A stretch of 7,373 nucleotides of DNA from Chromobacteriaceae bacterium (GTDB lineage: Bacteria; Pseudomonadota; Gammaproteobacteria; Burkholderiales; Aquaspirillaceae). The position numbers and the translations under genes were made by a program. Shown piece by piece: positions 1-7,373 of the stretch (its first letter is position 1; every line of letters begins with the position of its first letter). The stretch is taken from contig JASLDQ010000082.1 in assembly GCA_030151505.1 (NCBI GenBank), forward strand, positions 1-7,373. The letters are read 5' to 3'. Under the pieces are notes generated by a model. The model had not been told where the DNA came from, ran no database searches, and saw only the letters and a program-made list of their open reading frames with translations.

Positions 1-1098
1 GAACGCCTCGATCCCGACGGCGTACACCACCATCGACAGCATGCCGATGCTCGCCGCGACCGTACCCTTGCTGACGTCGCTGGCGGTCAGCGCGAAGCGG
101 TACAGCACCGCGAACGACAGTCCCTCGCCAAAGCACATCAGGCTGATGCCGGCCATCAGGCCGAGCCCGGCCGCCAGCGGCGGCAGCCAGCTCGTGGCGA
201 CCATCACCGCCACTCCCGCCAGCAGGAAGAACTGGCCGTAGACCACCGAGCGGCCGAGCGGCACCTTGTCGGTCAGCCGCACCAGGGTCAGGTTGCCGGC
301 GATCAGCGCGCCGAACACCGGCAGCTGCGCCAGACCGTAGCCGAAGGGACTCATTGCCGCGTCCTCCATCAGCATCACCGGCGACAGCGCGATCCAGCCC
401 AAGAGCGGCAACGACATCAGCGGCAGCACCAGCGCGGCGGCGACGAAGCGGCGGCTGGAGAACAGGGCGCGGTAGTCGGCGACCACGGCACCGATCGACA
501 GCTTGCCGACCGGCTTCGCCACCGTTTCGGGCATCTTCTTGAGCAGCCCCAGCCACGACACGAAGGCGCAGGCGGCGATCACGCCGAACACCGTGCGCCA
601 CGGCCAGTGCGCGACCATCGCCGCGCCGGCGAGCGGACCGACCAGCGGCGCGATCAGCGCGACGTTGGCCATCAGCGCGGTCACCTTGATGGCGGTGTTT
701 TCCTCGAACGCCTCCTGTACCGAGGCGTAGGCGATGGCGGTGATGAAGCACAGCCCCATGCCCTGCAGCACGCGCAGCGCCATGAAGCTCTCGATGCTGT
801 GCGAAAAGAAGGTGGCGAGGCAGGACAGCACGAAGAAGGCAACTCCGGCCAGCATCACCGGACGGCGGCCGACGCGGTCGGACAAGGGGCCCAGCAGCCA
901 TTGCAGCATCGCGCCGCCGACGAGGTAGGCGGTCAGCGACGACGGCACCCAGCCGGAATCGACGCCGAACTCGGCCACCACGGCCAGCATGCCGGGCTGG
1001 ATCATGTCGTTGCCGATGTAGACGGAGAATTCGAACAGCACCAGCGCCAGCGGGAACCAGAGGGTGGCGCGGGTCAAAGCGGAAGATTTTTCTTGCAT
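1..1098 (-). CDS. mdfA: MdfA-type multidrug efflux MFS transporter (3' end outside window)
   Basis: This is an inner-membrane major facilitator protein that exports drugs and cations in exchange for protons. The visible 366 residues match E. coli MdfA (410 aa) nearly end to end from memory, so about 40 C-terminal residues lie off the left edge. The N-terminal segment reads LFEFSVYIGNDMIQPGM; its Glu23 and Asp31 correspond to MdfA Glu26 and Asp34, the membrane acidic residues used in substrate/proton coupling. The MFS loop 2-3 motif GPLSDRVGRRPV is at residues 70-81. Arg109 in LRVLQG corresponds to MdfA Arg112, and ALMANVALIAPLVGPLAG follows, as in the family. The ATG at 1098 is preceded by AAAGG six bases away. 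The gene lies about 500 bases downstream of fadH in the same direction but behind a strong terminator, so it is probably a separate unit with its own leader. The family assignment is firm; the actual substrates cannot be read from the sequence. Confidence 0.93.
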   Translation of the reverse strand, partial: MQEKSSALTRATLWFPLALVLFEFSVYIGNDMIQPGMLAVVAEFGVDSGWVPSSLTAYLVGGAMLQWLLGPLSDRVGRRPVMLAGVAFFVLSCLATFFSHSIESFMALRVLQGMGLCFITAIAYASVQEAFEENTAIKVTALMANVALIAPLVGPLAGAAMVAHWPWRTVFGVIAACAFVSWLGLLKKMPETVAKPVGKLSIGAVVADYRALFSSRRFVAAALVLPLMSLPLLGWIALSPVMLMEDAAMSPFGYGLAQLPVFGALIAGNLTLVRLTDKVPLGRSVVYGQFFLLAGVAVMVATSWLPPLAAGLGLMAGISLMCFGEGLSFAVLYRFALTASDVSKGTVAASIGMLSMVVYAVGIEAF

Positions 1099-1104
1099 GA
1101 GAGG

Positions 1105-1117
1105 CCTTTACGTAAAG
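1105..1117 (-). promoter_or_regulatory. mdfA Shine-Dalgarno inside a small palindrome
   Basis: The perfect palindrome CTTTACGTAAAG (1106-1117) covers most of the mdfA ribosome-binding sequence AAAGG (1105-1109 on the minus strand), six bases before the ATG. As RNA it could form a weak CUUU/AAAG hairpin, or it could be a protein-binding site in the DNA. The palindrome is seen directly; any role in controlling translation is inference. Confidence 0.4.
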
Positions 1118-1122
1118 AACAG

Positions 1123-1157
1123 AAAGCCGCCGGGCTCTTGTGGAGCACAGCGGCTTT
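1123..1157 (-). terminator. hairpin in the mdfA 5' leader, possible attenuator
   Basis: Arms AAAGCCGC (1123-1130) and GCGGCTTT (1150-1157) are perfectly complementary. An inner stem GCTC/GAGC (1134-1137, 1143-1146) is separated from them by a 3x3 internal loop. Read on the minus strand, the hairpin ends in CUUU and is followed by a U-rich stretch (CUGUUCUUU), as in an intrinsic terminator, only about 25 bases before the mdfA ATG. It could terminate or attenuate transcription into mdfA, or stop transcripts arriving from upstream. No leader peptide or known riboswitch was recognised. Confidence 0.45.
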
Positions 1158-1200
1158 GGAGCGGGTGGCGGGATTGCCCCCCGTCGTTTCAGGCCTTTGA

Positions 1201-1230
1201 ATTCTATAGAAATCCTGTATTTCGTGCTAG
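1201..1230 (-). promoter_or_regulatory. possible mdfA promoter, weak
   Basis: A local AT-rich patch in GC-rich DNA contains TAGAAT (1201-1206, minus strand; five of six matches to TATAAT), overlapped by the palindrome TTCTATAGAA (1202-1211). The best -35 at suitable spacing is poor (CTAGCA, 18-base spacer, three of six). A start near 1194 would give a leader of about 95 bases holding the hairpin at 1123-1157. The weak -35 makes this tentative. Confidence 0.3.
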
Positions 1231-1510
1231 CGACGAGCGCCGGAAAATCCATTTAACATTGCCCGGCTGGCCTCATCCGGACCGGCGCTTCGCGGAGGAA
1301 TGCGGCCAGCCGGCATCGTGCACCGGACCGGCGCCGCCAAGCGGTTCGACACACACCGCCTGCGGCATTCCAGCCAGCACATCGCTGAGGATCGACCTTG
1401 CTGGCGGGCAGGGGGATGCCAGTGGATCGATGGGCAGGCCCATGCGACGGCCACCCGGTCCCGGTTCTCGCCTCCCCTCGACAACCCGTGGGCGCGGATA
1501 TCAAGCCCAT
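1231..1510. other. non-coding stretch between mdfA leader and fadH terminator
   Basis: I see no convincing gene here. Open frames on both strands have no recognisable protein, no good ribosome-binding site, and composition typical of chance frames in GC-rich DNA. It holds a 10-base inverted repeat CCGGCTGGCC/GGCCAGCCGG (1263-1272, 1304-1313), a direct repeat CCGGACCGGCGC (1277-1288, 1323-1334), and an inverted repeat GCCAGCA/TGCTGGC (1373-1379, 1399-1405). These could be structured RNA, remnants of a lost gene, or chance in GC-rich DNA. Confidence 0.4.
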
Positions 1511-1556
1511 GAAAAAGCCCTGCCCGACTGCCGCCGGAAAGCGGGTCGGGCAGGGC
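1511..1556 (-). terminator. rho-independent terminator after fadH
   Basis: A perfect 12-base stem GCCCTGCCCGAC (1517-1528) / GTCGGGCAGGGC (1545-1556) encloses a 16-base loop that itself contains a CCGC/GCGG stem. On the minus strand it is followed directly by five T (1516-1512). It lies 43 bases beyond the fadH TAA. This is a textbook intrinsic terminator, and it separates fadH from mdfA. Confidence 0.9.
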
Positions 1557-1598
1557 ATGGACCCAAGGTCAGGCACGCCGCGAGAGCGCGGAAAACTC

Positions 1599-3737
<2,139 letters not shown>

Positions 3738-3772
3738 TCACGGCCGGCCAGCCCCGGCCCGTTCGCGCGCAG

Positions 3773-3826
3773 CCGGCAGCGGATCGCGCCGCAAGACAGG
3801 CTGCCGGTATCGGCGCTCCATACCGG
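3773..3826 (-). terminator. overlapping hairpins after the DUF4124 gene, weak terminator candidate
   Basis: Two mutually exclusive inverted repeats lie here: CCGGTAT/ATACCGG (3804-3810, 3820-3826; 9-base loop) and CCGGCAGC/GCTGCCGG (3773-3780, 3800-3807; 19-base loop). They follow the DUF4124 stop on the minus strand but have no T run, so intrinsic termination is uncertain. They may only reflect high GC content. Confidence 0.25.
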
Positions 3827-3844
3827 GCCGGGCCACGGGCCGTT

Positions 3845-4456
3845 TCAGCGCTTCAGTTCGTTGAAGCGCTGCACGTCTTCATCGGCGCGCTGCCGGACCG
3901 AGACCAGCTCCGTCCGTTTTTGAGCGAGCTGGCCGTCTATGGTTTCGATTTCGGTTTTGGCGGTGGCCACATCGCGCAGCAGATCGGCAGACAACGGGTC
4001 GCGGGCGCGCTCCAGCGCATCGGCCTGCTGGAGCAGTTGCCGCAGACGGGTCAGGGCATTGAGGCGGCGCAGGTTCAGCGCGTCGATCTGGCCGTTGAGC
4101 ACGCCGAGATTGCGGTCGCGCTGGCGCAGGATGTCGTCGGAGGAAGTGTAGGAGGACAGCAGGGCGCGGTCCTGCCGCTGTTGCGAGCGGCGCTGCTCGT
4201 CCTCGCGCCGTTGCAGTGCGTCGCGCGCGTCGCGCTCGCGCTTCTGTTCGGGCGATTCGGCCGGCCGGGTGACGAGGCCGTCGCGGTTGAGCACCGAGGT
4301 GCCACCGCGGTTTTCCACCGGCGGCGGCGCGTCGCTGTACTGCACCTTGCCGCGCTCGTCGATCCACTTGTAAAGACGCTTGCCGCTGTCGGCGGCGTGA
4401 CCGGCCAGCGGAACGGCGAGCAGCAGGCCAAGGAAGACTCGGGTCAGGCGGTTCAA
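3845..4456 (-). CDS. secreted DUF4124-domain coiled-coil protein
   Basis: This 203-residue protein has a typical signal peptide (residues 1-21, RVFLGLLLAVPLAGHA, cleaved before ADSG), so it probably acts in the periplasm or envelope. Residues 27-46, with LYKWIDERGKVQYSDAPPP, match the DUF4124 motif (YKW-D--G---YSD-PP). The rest is long, charged and helical: residues 65-100 are rich in Arg, Glu and Gln, and residues 110-203 look like two coiled-coil segments (QIDALNLRRLNALTRLRQLL; EIETIDGQLAQKRTELVSVR). The start is a TTG at 4456 preceded by GGGGGA eight bases away; no ATG lies upstream in frame, and this start gives an intact signal peptide. It begins 44 bases after pyrE on the same strand, so co-transcription is likely. 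The biochemical role of DUF4124 proteins is not established, and nothing here suggests a link to pyrimidine synthesis. Confidence 0.88.
   Translation of the reverse strand: MNRLTRVFLGLLLAVPLAGHAADSGKRLYKWIDERGKVQYSDAPPPVENRGGTSVLNRDGLVTRPAESPEQKRERDARDALQRREDEQRRSQQRQDRALLSSYTSSDDILRQRDRNLGVLNGQIDALNLRRLNALTRLRQLLQQADALERARDPLSADLLRDVATAKTEIETIDGQLAQKRTELVSVRQRADEDVQRFNELKR
3846..3871. repeat. hairpin across the stop codon of the DUF4124 gene
   Basis: CAGCGCTTCA (3846-3855) and TGAAGCGCTG (3862-3871) form a perfect 10-base stem with a 6-base loop, covering the last codons (QRFNELKR) and most of the TGA stop. No T run follows. In the mRNA it could stabilise the 3' end or contribute to termination. 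Confidence 0.4.
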
Positions 4457-4500
4457 GCGGTCGTCCCCCGTCGAAGCGGGCGGCGGGACGACGCGGACGA

Positions 4501-5151
4501 TCAGCCGCGCGAACCGACGCCGTATTGTTGGCGATAGGCCTGCACCTTGCCCAGATTGGCCTGCAGGTCCGGACTGTTGGCGAGGAAGCCGAGCAGGTCT
4601 TCCAGCGTGGCGATGGCGATCACCGGGATGCCGTAGTCGCGTTCGACTTCCTGCACCGCCGACAGCTCGCCCTGGCCCTTTTCCATCCGGTCGAGCGCGA
4701 TGGCCACGCCGGCCGGCTCCGCGCCCTGCGCGCGGATCAGTTCGACCGATTCGCGCACCGAAGTGCCGGCCGAGATCACGTCGTCGATAATCAGCACCCG
4801 GCCCTTGAGCGGAGCGCCGATCAGCGTGCCGCCCTCGCCGTGGTCCTTGGCTTCCTTGCGGTTGAAGGCGAACGGAATGTCGCGCCCGTCCTCGGCCAAT
4901 GCCATCGAGGTACCGCCCGCCAGCACGATTCCTTTATAAGCCGGGCCGAACAGCATGTCGAATGCAAGTCCGCTGGCCGCGATCGATTTGGCGTAGAAGC
5001 GCGACAGGGTCAGGAGGCTCTGGCCGTGGTTGAACAGGCCGGCGTTGAAAAAGTACGGCGACAGCCGGCCGGCCTTGGTGACGAACTCGCCAAAACGCAG
5101 CACCTGCTCATCTACCGCAAAACGAATAAAATCCTGGCGAAAATCGCTCAT
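4501..5151 (-). CDS. pyrE: orotate phosphoribosyltransferase
   Basis: PyrE joins orotate to PRPP to give orotidine 5'-phosphate, the fifth step of UMP synthesis in the cytoplasm. The 216-residue protein has the usual length of the E. coli-type enzyme (213 aa). The type I phosphoribosyltransferase PRPP motif [13 protein letters not shown] is at 119-131. The substrate-contact segment [14 protein letters not shown] (25-38) contains the conserved Lys26 and the Phe pair. The flexible catalytic loop [13 protein letters not shown] is at 96-108. The start chosen is the ATG at 5151 (MSDFRQDFI), with AAGGA upstream; a longer frame to 5196 would add 15 unconserved residues overlapping the divergent xth leader. 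The gene is head to head with xth, with 55 bases between start codons, and is followed by the DUF4124 gene. A T run lies in its short leader. Identification is secure. Confidence 0.97.
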   Translation of the reverse strand: MSDFRQDFIRFAVDEQVLRFGEFVTKAGRLSPYFFNAGLFNHGQSLLTLSRFYAKSIAASGLAFDMLFGPAYKGIVLAGGTSMALAEDGRDIPFAFNRKEAKDHGEGGTLIGAPLKGRVLIIDDVISAGTSVRESVELIRAQGAEPAGVAIALDRMEKGQGELSAVQEVERDYGIPVIAIATLEDLLGFLANSPDLQANLGKVQAYRQQYGVGSRG

Positions 5152-5172
5152 TTCCCAATCCTTGTCCGGCCC

Positions 5173-5192
5173 AAAAAAGTGGCGGGAGGATA
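5173..5192 (-). promoter_or_regulatory. possible pyrE promoter -10 and T-run start region
   Basis: On the minus strand TATCCT (5192-5187) could be a -10 element; the bases at -35 spacing match poorly (TCGTAA, three of six). Seven bases downstream lies A5180, followed by C and then six T (5178-5173). If transcription begins there the RNA starts ACUUUUUUGG. The -35 region would lie inside the first codons of xth. Tentative. Confidence 0.3.
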
Positions 5193-5196
5193 GCAC

Positions 5197-5201
5197 GGAG
5201 G
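5197..5201 (+). promoter_or_regulatory. ribosome-binding site fixing the TTG start of xth
   Basis: GGAGG lies five bases before TTG (5207-5209). The TTG-encoded start gives MLRIVSANLNG, matching the family N-terminus. There is no nearby in-frame ATG or GTG that would preserve the conserved first strand, so the unusual start codon is well supported. Confidence 0.8.
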
Positions 5202-5206
5202 CTTAC

Positions 5207-5983
5207 TTGTTACGAATCGTCAGCGCCAACCTCAACGGCGTCCGTTCCGCCGCCCAGAAGGGCTTTTTCGACTGGCTCGGCCAGCACGACGCCGACATCG
5301 TGTGCGTGCAGGAACTCAAGGCCCAGCACGCCGACCTGTCCGACGTCCACCTGCGCTGCGGCGAGCTGCAAGGCTGGTTCCATTGCGCGGAAAAGAAGGG
5401 CTACAGCGGCGTCGGCATCTACAGCCGCCATGCGCCTGACCGCGTCGTCGAAGGTCTGGGCATCGCCGACATCGACGCAGAGGGACGCTATCTGCAGGCC
5501 GACTTCGGCCAGTTGAGCGTGATCTCGCTCTACCTGCCATCCGGCTCCAGCGCGCCGGAGCGGCAGGAGGCCAAGTTCGCCTTCATGGAGCGCTTTCTGC
5601 CGCATCTGGAGCAGATGGCCGCCAGCGGGCGCGAAGTGGTGATCTGCGGCGACTGGAACATCGCCCACCACGAAATCGACCTGAAAAACTGGAAGGGCAA
5701 CCTGAAGAATTCCGGCTTCCTGCCGGAAGAGCGGGCGTGGCTGACCGACCTGTTCGGCCGGGTCGGCTGGGTCGACACCTGGCGCACGCTGTATCCGGAT
5801 ACGCCCGGCTACACCTGGTGGAGCAACCGCGGCCAGGCCTACGCCAAGGACGTGGGCTGGCGCATCGACTACCACATCGCCACCGGCGGCATCGCCGCCG
5901 CCGCGCGCCAGGCCGCGATCTACAAGGAGCAGAAGTTCTCCGACCACGCGCCGTTGACGGTGGACTACGACTGGACGCTGTAG
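5207..5983 (+). CDS. xth: exodeoxyribonuclease III / AP endonuclease (ExoA/NApe type)
   Basis: This Mg2+-dependent enzyme of base-excision repair cuts DNA 5' to abasic sites and removes 3' blocking groups. The 258-residue protein shows the family-1 AP endonuclease active site in order: Asn8/Asn10 (SANLNG), Glu36 (VQELK), Tyr109 (ISLYLPSGSS), Asp149 and Asn151 (CGDWNIAH), Asp221 (WRIDY) and Asp246-His247 (SDHAP). The segments DLKNWKGN and PGYTWWSNRGQAYAKDVGWRID resemble the neisserial AP endonuclease NApe and Gram-positive ExoA more than E. coli XthA, from memory. Translation starts at TTG with GGAGG five bases upstream. The gene diverges from pyrE and is followed after 40 bases by the GNAT gene on the same strand, probably one transcript. 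A possible promoter (TAAAAT at 5127-5132, poor -35) lies inside the pyrE 5' coding region. The function is sure; the exact balance of AP and exonuclease activity is not. Confidence 0.95.
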   Translation: MLRIVSANLNGVRSAAQKGFFDWLGQHDADIVCVQELKAQHADLSDVHLRCGELQGWFHCAEKKGYSGVGIYSRHAPDRVVEGLGIADIDAEGRYLQADFGQLSVISLYLPSGSSAPERQEAKFAFMERFLPHLEQMAASGREVVICGDWNIAHHEIDLKNWKGNLKNSGFLPEERAWLTDLFGRVGWVDTWRTLYPDTPGYTWWSNRGQAYAKDVGWRIDYHIATGGIAAAARQAAIYKEQKFSDHAPLTVDYDWTL

Positions 5984-6023
5984 GCCCGCGCCGTCTTGTG
6001 GCTACCACAAAGGAACACGCTGG

Positions 6024-6515
6024 ATGAAACTGAGCCACCGCGAAGTCGAGGAGACCGACCTCGCGACGATCTGCGGTTTTCCGCAAAGCGCCGAGGAACT
6101 GTTCTTCCTGTTCCCGCGGGCGTCCTATCCGCTGACGCCCGCACAATTGCAGGAGGCGGTCGGCCAGCGCGTGGACTCCACCGTGGTGCTGCACCGCGAC
6201 GAGGTGGTCGGCTTTGCCAATTTCCATCAGGTGGAAGCGGGCAGCCACTGCGCCATCGGCAACGTGGTCGTGGCGCCGCAGGCGCGCGGGCACGGCGTGG
6301 GAAGCGACCTGATCCGGCACATGAGCGGGCTGGCTTTTGCCAGACACCGGGCCCGTGAAGTCCGCATCTCCTGCTTCAACCGCAACGTCGCCGGCCTGTT
6401 GCTCTATCCGCGGCTGGGATTCCAGCCCTATGCGGTGGAAGAGCGGCGCGACCCGCAAGGCGGGCGGATTGTGCTGATCCACCTGCGTCTGACGCGGAAC
6501 CCGGCGGCGGCCTAG
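6024..6515 (+). CDS. GNAT-family N-acetyltransferase
   Basis: This 163-residue protein has the GNAT fold, which transfers an acetyl group from acetyl-CoA to an amine. The acetyl-CoA pyrophosphate-binding motif A is IGNVVVAPQARGHGVGSDLI (78-97), with the Gln86-x-x-Gly-x-Gly signature. The motif-B-like helix NRNVAGLLLYPRLGF (119-133) follows, with Asn121 and Tyr128 in the usual places. The N-terminus (LSHREVEETDLATICGFPQS) resembles small stand-alone GNATs that start with a helix for substrate recognition. The start ATG has AAAGGA (6009-6014) nine bases upstream. It follows xth by 40 bases and probably shares its transcript. The substrate cannot be predicted: similar proteins modify small molecules, antibiotics or protein termini, and nothing here distinguishes these. 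Confidence 0.9.
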   Translation: MKLSHREVEETDLATICGFPQSAEELFFLFPRASYPLTPAQLQEAVGQRVDSTVVLHRDEVVGFANFHQVEAGSHCAIGNVVVAPQARGHGVGSDLIRHMSGLAFARHRAREVRISCFNRNVAGLLLYPRLGFQPYAVEERRDPQGGRIVLIHLRLTRNPAAA

Positions 6516-6559
6516 CGGGGAAGGTCACCCGGCCGGCCGCCGGATGTTGGGAGCGCGCC

Positions 6560-6577
6560 CGGCGGGATTGCCCGCCG
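6560..6577. terminator. short hairpin between convergent genes
   Basis: CGGCGGG (6560-6566) and CCCGCCG (6571-6577) form a 7-base stem with an ATTG loop, between the ends of the GNAT gene and the glycine-zipper gene. It could act on either strand, but no T run follows on either side. A palindrome CGGCCGGCCG (6530-6539) lies just before it. Confidence 0.35.
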
Positions 6578-6586
6578 CCGCGCCGT

Positions 6587-7093
6587 TCAGTCGATCGCCG
6601 GCTGGGCCGAGACGGTCATCTTCAGCTGCTTGCCCGGCTGGTAGGGCAAGGTCACCGTCTCGCGCTGGCCGCGGTATTCGTAGGTCACGAGATAACCGGT
6701 CAGCACTTGCTGGGCCGGCGGGCAAACCGTGCCGGCCTGCCCAGCAGGGGCGGCGCCCGGCACGCTGCGTGCGATCTGGCGGCCGGCCATCGCGCCACCG
6801 ATGGCGCCGACGATGGTGGCGGCGGTCTGGCCGCGTCCACCGCCTACCTGATTCCCGAGCACCCCGCCGACGATGCCGCCCAGCAGGGTGCCGCCGTTCT
6901 CGGCGGTCACCAGCCCGCCCAGCCCGCCGGCGTCGCCGCCCGGGGCCTGCGTGGCGGCGGACGGCACGCAGCCGTTCTGGTTCGCCGGGCCGTACAGCGG
7001 CTCGCTTTTCACCACCGTGGCATAGTCGGTAAAGGTTGCGGCCTGCGCGGCCCCGGCCGCCAGCAGCAGCGCGGACATCAGCAATTTTTTCAT
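6587..7093 (-). CDS. glycine-zipper 2TM (YcfJ/UmoD-like) envelope protein
   Basis: The 168-residue protein has a signal peptide (MKKLLMSALLLAAGAAQA, cleavage before ATFTD) and no lipobox cysteine, so it is probably exported without a lipid anchor. After a short segment DYATVVKSEPLYGP (23-36), typical of the family, comes a low-complexity Gly/Ala linker. A glycine zipper of two hydrophobic helices follows (GGTLLGGIVGGVLGNQVGGG, 67-86, and TIVGAIGGAMAGRQI, 93-107). The C-terminal strand-rich part (GYLVTYEYRGQRETVTLPYQPG, in two pieces within 133-154) is also typical. Cys42 and Cys124 could form a disulfide. Relatives include E. coli YcfJ, Proteus UmoD and the rickettsial 17-kDa antigen; UmoD affects swarming, but most members have no defined role. 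The gene runs convergent to the GNAT gene. ATG 7093 has only a modest ribosome-binding site (GAAG). Confidence 0.85.
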   Translation of the reverse strand: MKKLLMSALLLAAGAAQAATFTDYATVVKSEPLYGPANQNGCVPSAATQAPGGDAGGLGGLVTAENGGTLLGGIVGGVLGNQVGGGRGQTAATIVGAIGGAMAGRQIARSVPGAAPAGQAGTVCPPAQQVLTGYLVTYEYRGQRETVTLPYQPGKQLKMTVSAQPAID

Positions 7094-7115
7094 GGTTGGA
7101 ATTCTTCGTTGAGCA

Positions 7116-7130
7116 CCGCCACGGTGGCGG
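7116..7130. repeat. interrupted palindrome in the glycine-zipper gene leader
   Basis: CCGCCAC and GTGGCGG flank a single central base. As RNA it can form a 5-base stem with a 5-base loop between the putative transcription start and the ATG; as DNA it could be an operator. No known regulator motif was recognised. Confidence 0.35.
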
Positions 7131-7162
7131 CAGCGGAAAGTTTAGGCGGTCGGCATGTAAGA

Positions 7163-7190
7163 TTTGTAAATGGCGGCACGCAGCTGTTAA
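7163..7190 (-). promoter_or_regulatory. possible promoter of the glycine-zipper gene
   Basis: TTAACA (7190-7185, five of six matches to TTGACA) and TACAAA (7168-7163, four of six) are separated by 16 bases on the minus strand, within the only AT-rich part of this intergenic region. A start near 7156 gives a leader of about 60 bases. The -10 overlaps a TTACA direct repeat spaced nine bases apart. Confidence 0.4.
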
Positions 7191-7246
7191 CAAATGTGTC
7201 TGCGCCCCTTGCCGGCCGGCGACGTGTCCCGCCCGGCCCGCAAACG

Positions 7247-7279
7247 ACGACGCCCCGGCCATTGCGGCCGGGGCGTCGT
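7247..7279 (-). terminator. strong hairpin terminator after the right-edge gene
   Basis: ACGACGCCCCGGCC (7247-7260) and GGCCGGGGCGTCGT (7266-7279) form a perfect 14-base stem with a 5-base loop, 19 bases after the stop codon of the minus-strand gene at the right edge. On that strand only a short T run (TTT) follows, so termination is likely but the tail is weak. Confidence 0.7.
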
Positions 7280-7298
7280 GTATTCCAGCGGGCGGAAC

Positions 7299-7373
7299 TC
7301 AGTCCGGCTGGTAGGCGTAGGGGCGGTTCTTGACCCGCGATTCCTGCCAGCGTTTCTGGTCGTCGAGATCAAC
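7299..7373 (-). CDS. C-terminal 24 codons of a small protein, possibly DUF3460
   Basis: Only the end of the gene is in the window; it stops at TGA (7301-7299). The visible tail begins VDLDDQKRWQESRV and ends NRPYAYQPD. From memory this resembles the C-terminus of DUF3460 proteins, small betaproteobacterial proteins of about 60 residues with no known function. The strong hairpin just downstream supports a real gene end here. The family call is tentative because so little sequence is visible. Confidence 0.55.
   Translation of the reverse strand, partial: VDLDDQKRWQESRVKNRPYAYQPD

Noticed and set aside
1099..1160. Guanidine-II (mini-ykkC) riboswitch in the mdfA leader
   Set aside because: That class needs two small hairpins with ACGR loops. 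Here the palindrome loop would read ACGT and the other hairpin loop is CACAA, so the signature is absent.
1167..1179. 13-base sequence GGCGGGATTGCCC shared by two intergenic spots (also 6561-6573) as a repeat family
   Set aside because: One repeated 13-mer is close to what chance gives in 7 kb of GC-rich DNA, and only the second copy forms a perfect hairpin. A genome-wide count would be needed.
5210..5947. 245-codon minus-strand frame opposite xth
   Set aside because: Shadow of the xth coding sequence; no ribosome-binding site or recognisable domain.
6530..6539. CGGCCGGCCG palindrome as a regulatory or attachment site
   Set aside because: Short all-GC palindromes are expected by chance at this base composition, and there is no integrase or other mobile gene nearby.

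Overview
This GC-rich window looks like ordinary chromosomal DNA of a betaproteobacterium, most likely from the Neisseriales/Chromobacteriaceae. The AP endonuclease closely resembles the neisserial NApe/ExoA type as I remember it. The fatty-acid gene carries a PsrA-type operator, and the small cell-envelope proteins (DUF4124, glycine-zipper) fit that group. The species assignment is inference; no database was searched.

Layout: positions 1-1098 (minus) hold an MdfA-type multidrug efflux gene whose 3' end lies outside the window. Upstream of it, 1099-1598 is a 500-base non-coding stretch. It carries a structured mdfA leader (hairpin 1123-1157 and a palindrome over the Shine-Dalgarno), an AT-rich promoter-like patch near 1200-1260, and a strong terminator (1511-1556) for the next gene. 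Positions 1599-3620 (minus) are fadH, 2,4-dienoyl-CoA reductase. Its frame is full length and well conserved but is broken by one in-frame TAG at codon 613 of 673. A TTGACA -35 box and an overlapping 16-base palindrome of the PsrA operator type lie just upstream. Positions 3845-4456 (minus, TTG start) encode a secreted DUF4124 coiled-coil protein, 44 bases downstream of pyrE (4501-5151, minus), probably in one transcript.

The exodeoxyribonuclease III/AP endonuclease gene (5207-5983, plus, TTG start) runs head to head with pyrE across only 55 bases. It is followed after 40 bases by a GNAT acetyltransferase (6024-6515, plus). That pair converges on a glycine-zipper lipoprotein-like/YcfJ-like gene (6587-7093, minus). 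At the right edge are the last 24 codons of a small minus-strand gene (7299-7373), possibly DUF3460, with a strong terminator hairpin after it.

The genes are mostly independent housekeeping functions: pyrimidine synthesis, base-excision repair, unsaturated fatty-acid oxidation, drug efflux and envelope proteins. I see no phage, insertion sequence, CRISPR array, tRNA or rRNA, and no evidence for a new multi-gene system. The points most worth checking are the amber codon in fadH, the PsrA-type operator on its promoter, the mdfA leader structure, and a run of six T just after a possible pyrE transcription start.
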